Part shown: positions 61,606 through 64,000 of the stretch, in pieces
Layout of the letters: each line of letters begins with the position of its first letter
How positions within the stretch are numbered: the stretch's first letter is position 1
NCBI GenBank assembly: GCA_017548045.1
Contig: JAFYNR010000032.1
Coordinates: 1-64,000 of the forward strand
Origin: Clostridia bacterium
Lineage (GTDB): Bacteria > Bacillota > Clostridia > Oscillospirales > Acutalibacteraceae
Direction of reading: 5' to 3'
Length of the DNA stretch: 64,000 nt
Notes under the pieces: generated by a model
Databases searched by the model: none
What the model saw: the letters and a program-made list of their open reading frames with translations, nothing else
What the model was told of the DNA's origin: nothing
Program-made: the position numbers and the translations under genes

Positions 61606-62143
61606 AAGACGCCCCGTTATGATCCTGCTGTGCATTCAGCTTGTTTTCACACTTATTCTCGCCTCAAGCGGAACAACAAAAAATATTATTATCCGAAATT
61701 TCGGCACCGAATATCTTTTTGACGTTGACTATCTTGACTGCTACGGTGATTTTAACGGCGAGGTTGAGCTTCGCTGCGGACTCAGAGAAGATTACCCTGA
61801 AGGCTCAAAAGGCACTTACGGAATAATCAAAACAGACGAAAACGGGCTTTCTTATTTATCGGAAACAACCTATGATAAGCCTTCGGATAAAAACTACGTC
61901 AAATCAAAAGGTGACTATACGTTTTATTTTGATCCACCCGTAAAAGTTATTGATTCCCGGCATTTTGAAATGGCGCAAACCGCCAATCCTCCCCTTTTCG
62001 ACTCAGAGCTGACAGCTTCGGATGAATATAAAATAACCGTATCCGTATACGTACTTTTCGGGCAGATAAGCCTTAACGAAATTTTCGTTGACGGAGTTGA
62101 GCTTTCACAGTTTCTCGTCACCCTAAAGGAGGCGCAAATATGA
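61598..62143 (+). CDS. Membrane-anchored hypothetical protein
   Basis: Not recognised. The 181 residues have one N-terminal hydrophobic segment (PVMILLCIQLVFTLILASS) and a mature part of beta character with many charged residues, probably outside the cell. DUF2157 proteins are often paired with a GDYXXLXY protein, but that motif is not present here (YGDFNGEVELRC is the nearest). The ATG overlaps the end of the XRE gene, with AAAGGAGG as ribosome site, and the stop overlaps traX by ATGA, so it is translated with both. Confidence 0.7.
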   Translation: MRKRRPVMILLCIQLVFTLILASSGTTKNIIIRNFGTEYLFDVDYLDCYGDFNGEVELRCGLREDYPEGSKGTYGIIKTDENGLSYLSETTYDKPSDKNYVKSKGDYTFYFDPPVKVIDSRHFEMAQTANPPLFDSELTASDEYKITVSVYVLFGQISLNEIFVDGVELSQFLVTLKEAQI

Positions 62144-62904
62144 AAAAACTTCCTGAAAACAGCCCTCTCATCAAAATTCCCTTTGGGGGTCTTACTTCAA
62201 ATATGCTCCGTATTCTGGCTATGGCATTTATGATTTGCGACCACCTCTGGGCAAAAGTGGTACCCGGAAATGACTGGATGACCTATGTGGGCAGAATGAC
62301 CTTCCCCATATTCGCATTTATGATTTCAGAAGGCTTCATCCACACCTCAAACCTGAAAAAATATATATCAAGGTTGCTTGTTTTTGCACTGATATCCGAA
62401 ATTCCCTTTAACCTTTTCTACGGCGGAAGCTGGTTTTACCCCTACCATCAGAATGTTATGTTCACCCTGCTTTTCGGTCTGCTGGCAATAATGCTTATTG
62501 ACAAAGCGAAGAAAAGCAGAGATGCAAAAACCATTGCGAAGTCTGCCTTGCTTGTGATTCTGCTTAGCCTTGCATCCTTCATCGGCTTTGTGGATTACGG
62601 TTTCTGGGGATTCCTGATTGTTATAATGTTCTATCTTTTCAGAGATTTTCCATTTGCCTGGCTTGCACAGCTTGCGGCTATGGTTATTATCAACTGCGAG
62701 CTTTTTGAAGGTCAGTTTATCATCGTTGATCTTTTCGGAAAAAGCTTTGAATTTGCAACTCAGGGCTTTGCTGTATTTTCACTTATTCCCATCTGGCTTT
62801 ACGGCGGCAAAAAAGGCAAATCAAGCAAAATTCTGCAATATGGCTTCTACGCATTCTATCCCCTGCATATGATTATCATTTATCTTGCTGTTTACTTTGC
62901 ATAA
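62140..62904 (+). CDS. TraX family membrane protein
   Basis: A polytopic protein of 254 residues and about eight helices, related to TraX, which acetylates F-pilin in E. coli. The family core is visible: LRILAMAFMICDHLW, GRMTFPIFAFMISEGF, EIPFNLF, HQNVMFTLLFG and FYAFYPLHMIIIY with the usual histidines. Chromosomal copies in Firmicutes are not tied to conjugation and probably acylate an envelope component. No transfer genes are nearby. It starts on the ATGA shared with the upstream gene. Confidence 0.88.
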   Translation: MKKLPENSPLIKIPFGGLTSNMLRILAMAFMICDHLWAKVVPGNDWMTYVGRMTFPIFAFMISEGFIHTSNLKKYISRLLVFALISEIPFNLFYGGSWFYPYHQNVMFTLLFGLLAIMLIDKAKKSRDAKTIAKSALLVILLSLASFIGFVDYGFWGFLIVIMFYLFRDFPFAWLAQLAAMVIINCELFEGQFIIVDLFGKSFEFATQGFAVFSLIPIWLYGGKKGKSSKILQYGFYAFYPLHMIIIYLAVYFA

Positions 62905-62916
62905 GGAGTGATAAAT

Positions 62917-63264
62917 ATGAAAAAACACCGATCAGGTATTATTTCTCTTTCGGTTATTCTTACAGAGTTCATCGTTTTTCTCGTATGGGGGTTCAATATG
63001 GGACCGGGAGATGAAATGGGATACGGACTGATTGTAATTTATGGGATAATGCCGCTGACAGCTCTGATTTTATCCGCATTACTTTCGGCAAAGAATTCTC
63101 CGTACTTCTTTCCCGTTGGGCTACTTGCAATTCTTTCTCATATTTTTCTTCCGTTCTTCGTTTACGGAAGCTTTGAAATCGGATTAAGTCTTTGCCTTTC
63201 GGCAATACCCTACACCGTAGGCTCTCTAATCGGAACAATAAGCAACGCAATAAGAAATAAATAA
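62917..63264 (+). CDS. Small four-helix membrane protein
   Basis: A 115-residue hydrophobic protein with about four membrane segments and short loops. It begins MKKHRSGIISLSVILTEFIV. No family recognised. The ATG follows AAGGAGTG and lies 12 bases after traX, so it is the last gene of the XRE-traX operon. A small accessory subunit of TraX is possible. Confidence 0.65.
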   Translation: MKKHRSGIISLSVILTEFIVFLVWGFNMGPGDEMGYGLIVIYGIMPLTALILSALLSAKNSPYFFPVGLLAILSHIFLPFFVYGSFEIGLSLCLSAIPYTVGSLIGTISNAIRNK

Positions 63265-63266
63265 GA

Positions 63267-63299
63267 AAACAGCAGGTCATTACCAGTGACCTGCTGTTT
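63267..63299. terminator. Bidirectional terminator at the end of the XRE-TraX operon
   Basis: AAACAGCAGGTCA and TGACCTGCTGTTT form a perfect 13-bp stem with a 7-base loop between converging genes. Confidence 0.87.
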
Positions 63300-63300
63300 G

Positions 63301-64000
63301 TTATTTTCTCATAAAATCCATAAGTCCGTGCCAATCGTCACGGCAAAAATAGTGTCGGCCGTTTCGGTAACAAAAACCTACGTTGCCTTCGTTAAGATAT
63401 TTGCCCGCTTTAAGGTAATCGCCGTCTTCGAAAACAAAGCCCTTTTTGCCGTAAAGCTCATACACTTCTGATGATGCAACGCAGAAAAGGAATTCAAGAT
63501 TGGGACCTGCCCACACGTCCTCTGCGGCTGAAGCTATATGCACTCTGCGCGGTGCAATAAGTGCCGAAAGAAAATGCTGTTCAAAGGGAGTTTCGTTATC
63601 CTTACCGTGGTAATTCTTGTAATTTTCGCAGAACCAGAATTCAAAACGGTCAATTATATCACCGATGGTTTCGTTGCCCTTGCCTTTGCCTCTGTTAAGA
63701 GAATCACCGCTGCAGCCTGCACAGTTTGAATGTGCTGCCGCAAAGCGTGTGTCAACAGCGGCGGTAAGCAAAGCTGTTTTGCCCAGCCTTGAGTGACCGC
63801 AAACACAGATATTATCCTTATCAACCTCGTCACGGGTCTGAAGAAAATCCATTACACGCATTGCCGCCCACGCCCACATTGCAATTTTGCCCGACGAATA
63901 CGCTGTGCGCTCTTTTCCGTTATAAACAACACCTGCCAGACCGTTTGAAAAATCACCGTCATCACTCGTCACATCCTTATAGCAGAAGGATGCACAGGCA
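63301..64000 (-). CDS. Glucuronoyl-esterase-like (CE15) hydrolase, 5' end cut by the window edge
   Basis: An alpha/beta-hydrolase whose frame stays open to the right edge. About 232 residues of the C-terminal part are seen. CGHSRLGKTALL has the nucleophile Ser in the form G-H-S-R-x-G-K; CE15 glucuronoyl esterases usually have G-C-S-R-x-G-K. FEFWFCENY and a C-terminal DDWHGLMDF, with the probable catalytic His, also fit that family. Related acetyl-xylan esterases remain possible. The signal peptide, if any, is outside the window. Together with the mannonate-type SDR it may point to glucuronoxylan use. Confidence 0.75.
   Translation of the reverse strand, partial: ACASFCYKDVTSDDGDFSNGLAGVVYNGKERTAYSSGKIAMWAWAAMRVMDFLQTRDEVDKDNICVCGHSRLGKTALLTAAVDTRFAAAHSNCAGCSGDSLNRGKGKGNETIGDIIDRFEFWFCENYKNYHGKDNETPFEQHFLSALIAPRRVHIASAAEDVWAGPNLEFLFCVASSEVYELYGKKGFVFEDGDYLKAGKYLNEGNVGFCYRNGRHYFCRDDWHGLMDFMRK

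Noticed and set aside
62140..62904. A conjugative element, suggested by TraX
   Set aside because: No other transfer, relaxase or coupling genes are present; chromosomal TraX homologues are common in Firmicutes.

Overview
The window looks like the chromosome of a low-to-moderate GC anaerobic Firmicute, most likely a gut or rumen clostridium of the Oscillospirales/Ruminococcaceae kind. The signs are strong AAGGAGG-type ribosome sites, TTGACA/TATAAT promoters with 17-base spacers, a FeoB-associated Cys-rich protein, an EcfA1-A2-T module, Mini-RNase III, YitT and LytR-CpsA-Psr proteins, an NADH/NADPH flavoprotein complex built from NuoE/NuoF-like subunits, and many secreted polymer-active enzymes. 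No rRNA, tRNA, CRISPR array, transposase or integrase was seen. No gene-free stretch exceeds about 215 bases. The taxonomic call is inferred from gene content only.

Layout, left to right. 1-8.3 kb: the start of purC, a phosphohexomutase, a divergent AraC regulator, sfsA, a ChbG-type deacetylase, a ZIP metal transporter, an LCP cell-wall ligase and a lipoprotein NodB deacetylase with an SH3 domain. 8.5-15.7 kb: a divergent mannoside locus with two cytoplasmic GH38 proteins and a HAD phosphatase; one GH38 appears to lack the catalytic aspartate. 15.7-20.3 kb: a small membrane protein and a three-gene NuoE/NuoF/ferredoxin-GltD operon resembling an electron-bifurcating transhydrogenase. 20.4-28.2 kb: secreted GH5 plus a partner of unknown function, a helical protein, an amidohydrolase, and a panE / repeat-protein / PHP-phosphatase run. 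28.3-31.7 kb: two exported metallophosphoesterases and a patatin. 31.8-34.1 kb: a type II restriction-modification pair with foreign codon use. 34.2-36.8 kb: the feo iron operon with twin operators and an internal terminator-like hairpin.

36.9-50.7 kb is one long minus-strand run of fourteen tightly packed genes, many overlapping by ATGA: a DUF512 protein, der, ruvC, ruvA, ruvB, an rRNA-type methyltransferase, ecfA1, ecfA2, ecfT, truA, a propeller protein, a CvpA protein, pgsA and a ClpE-like unfoldase. Divergent from it is obg-mrnC-yitT-lipoprotein, then yebC. 54.7-60.0 kb holds a secreted family I.5 lipase and a sugar-acid type operon: a fused epimerase/oxidoreductase, a second Gfo/Idh/MocA oxidoreductase and a mannonate-type SDR. 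60.1-63.3 kb is an operon of a membrane-tethered XRE regulator, an unknown protein, TraX and a small membrane protein. The right edge cuts a CE15-like esterase.

The points most worth a second look are the GH38 homologue without its nucleophile, the isomerase-dehydrogenase fusion, the Stn-like redox module, the restriction enzyme, the feo control region and the membrane XRE operon. No wholly new multi-gene defence or CRISPR-like system was found.
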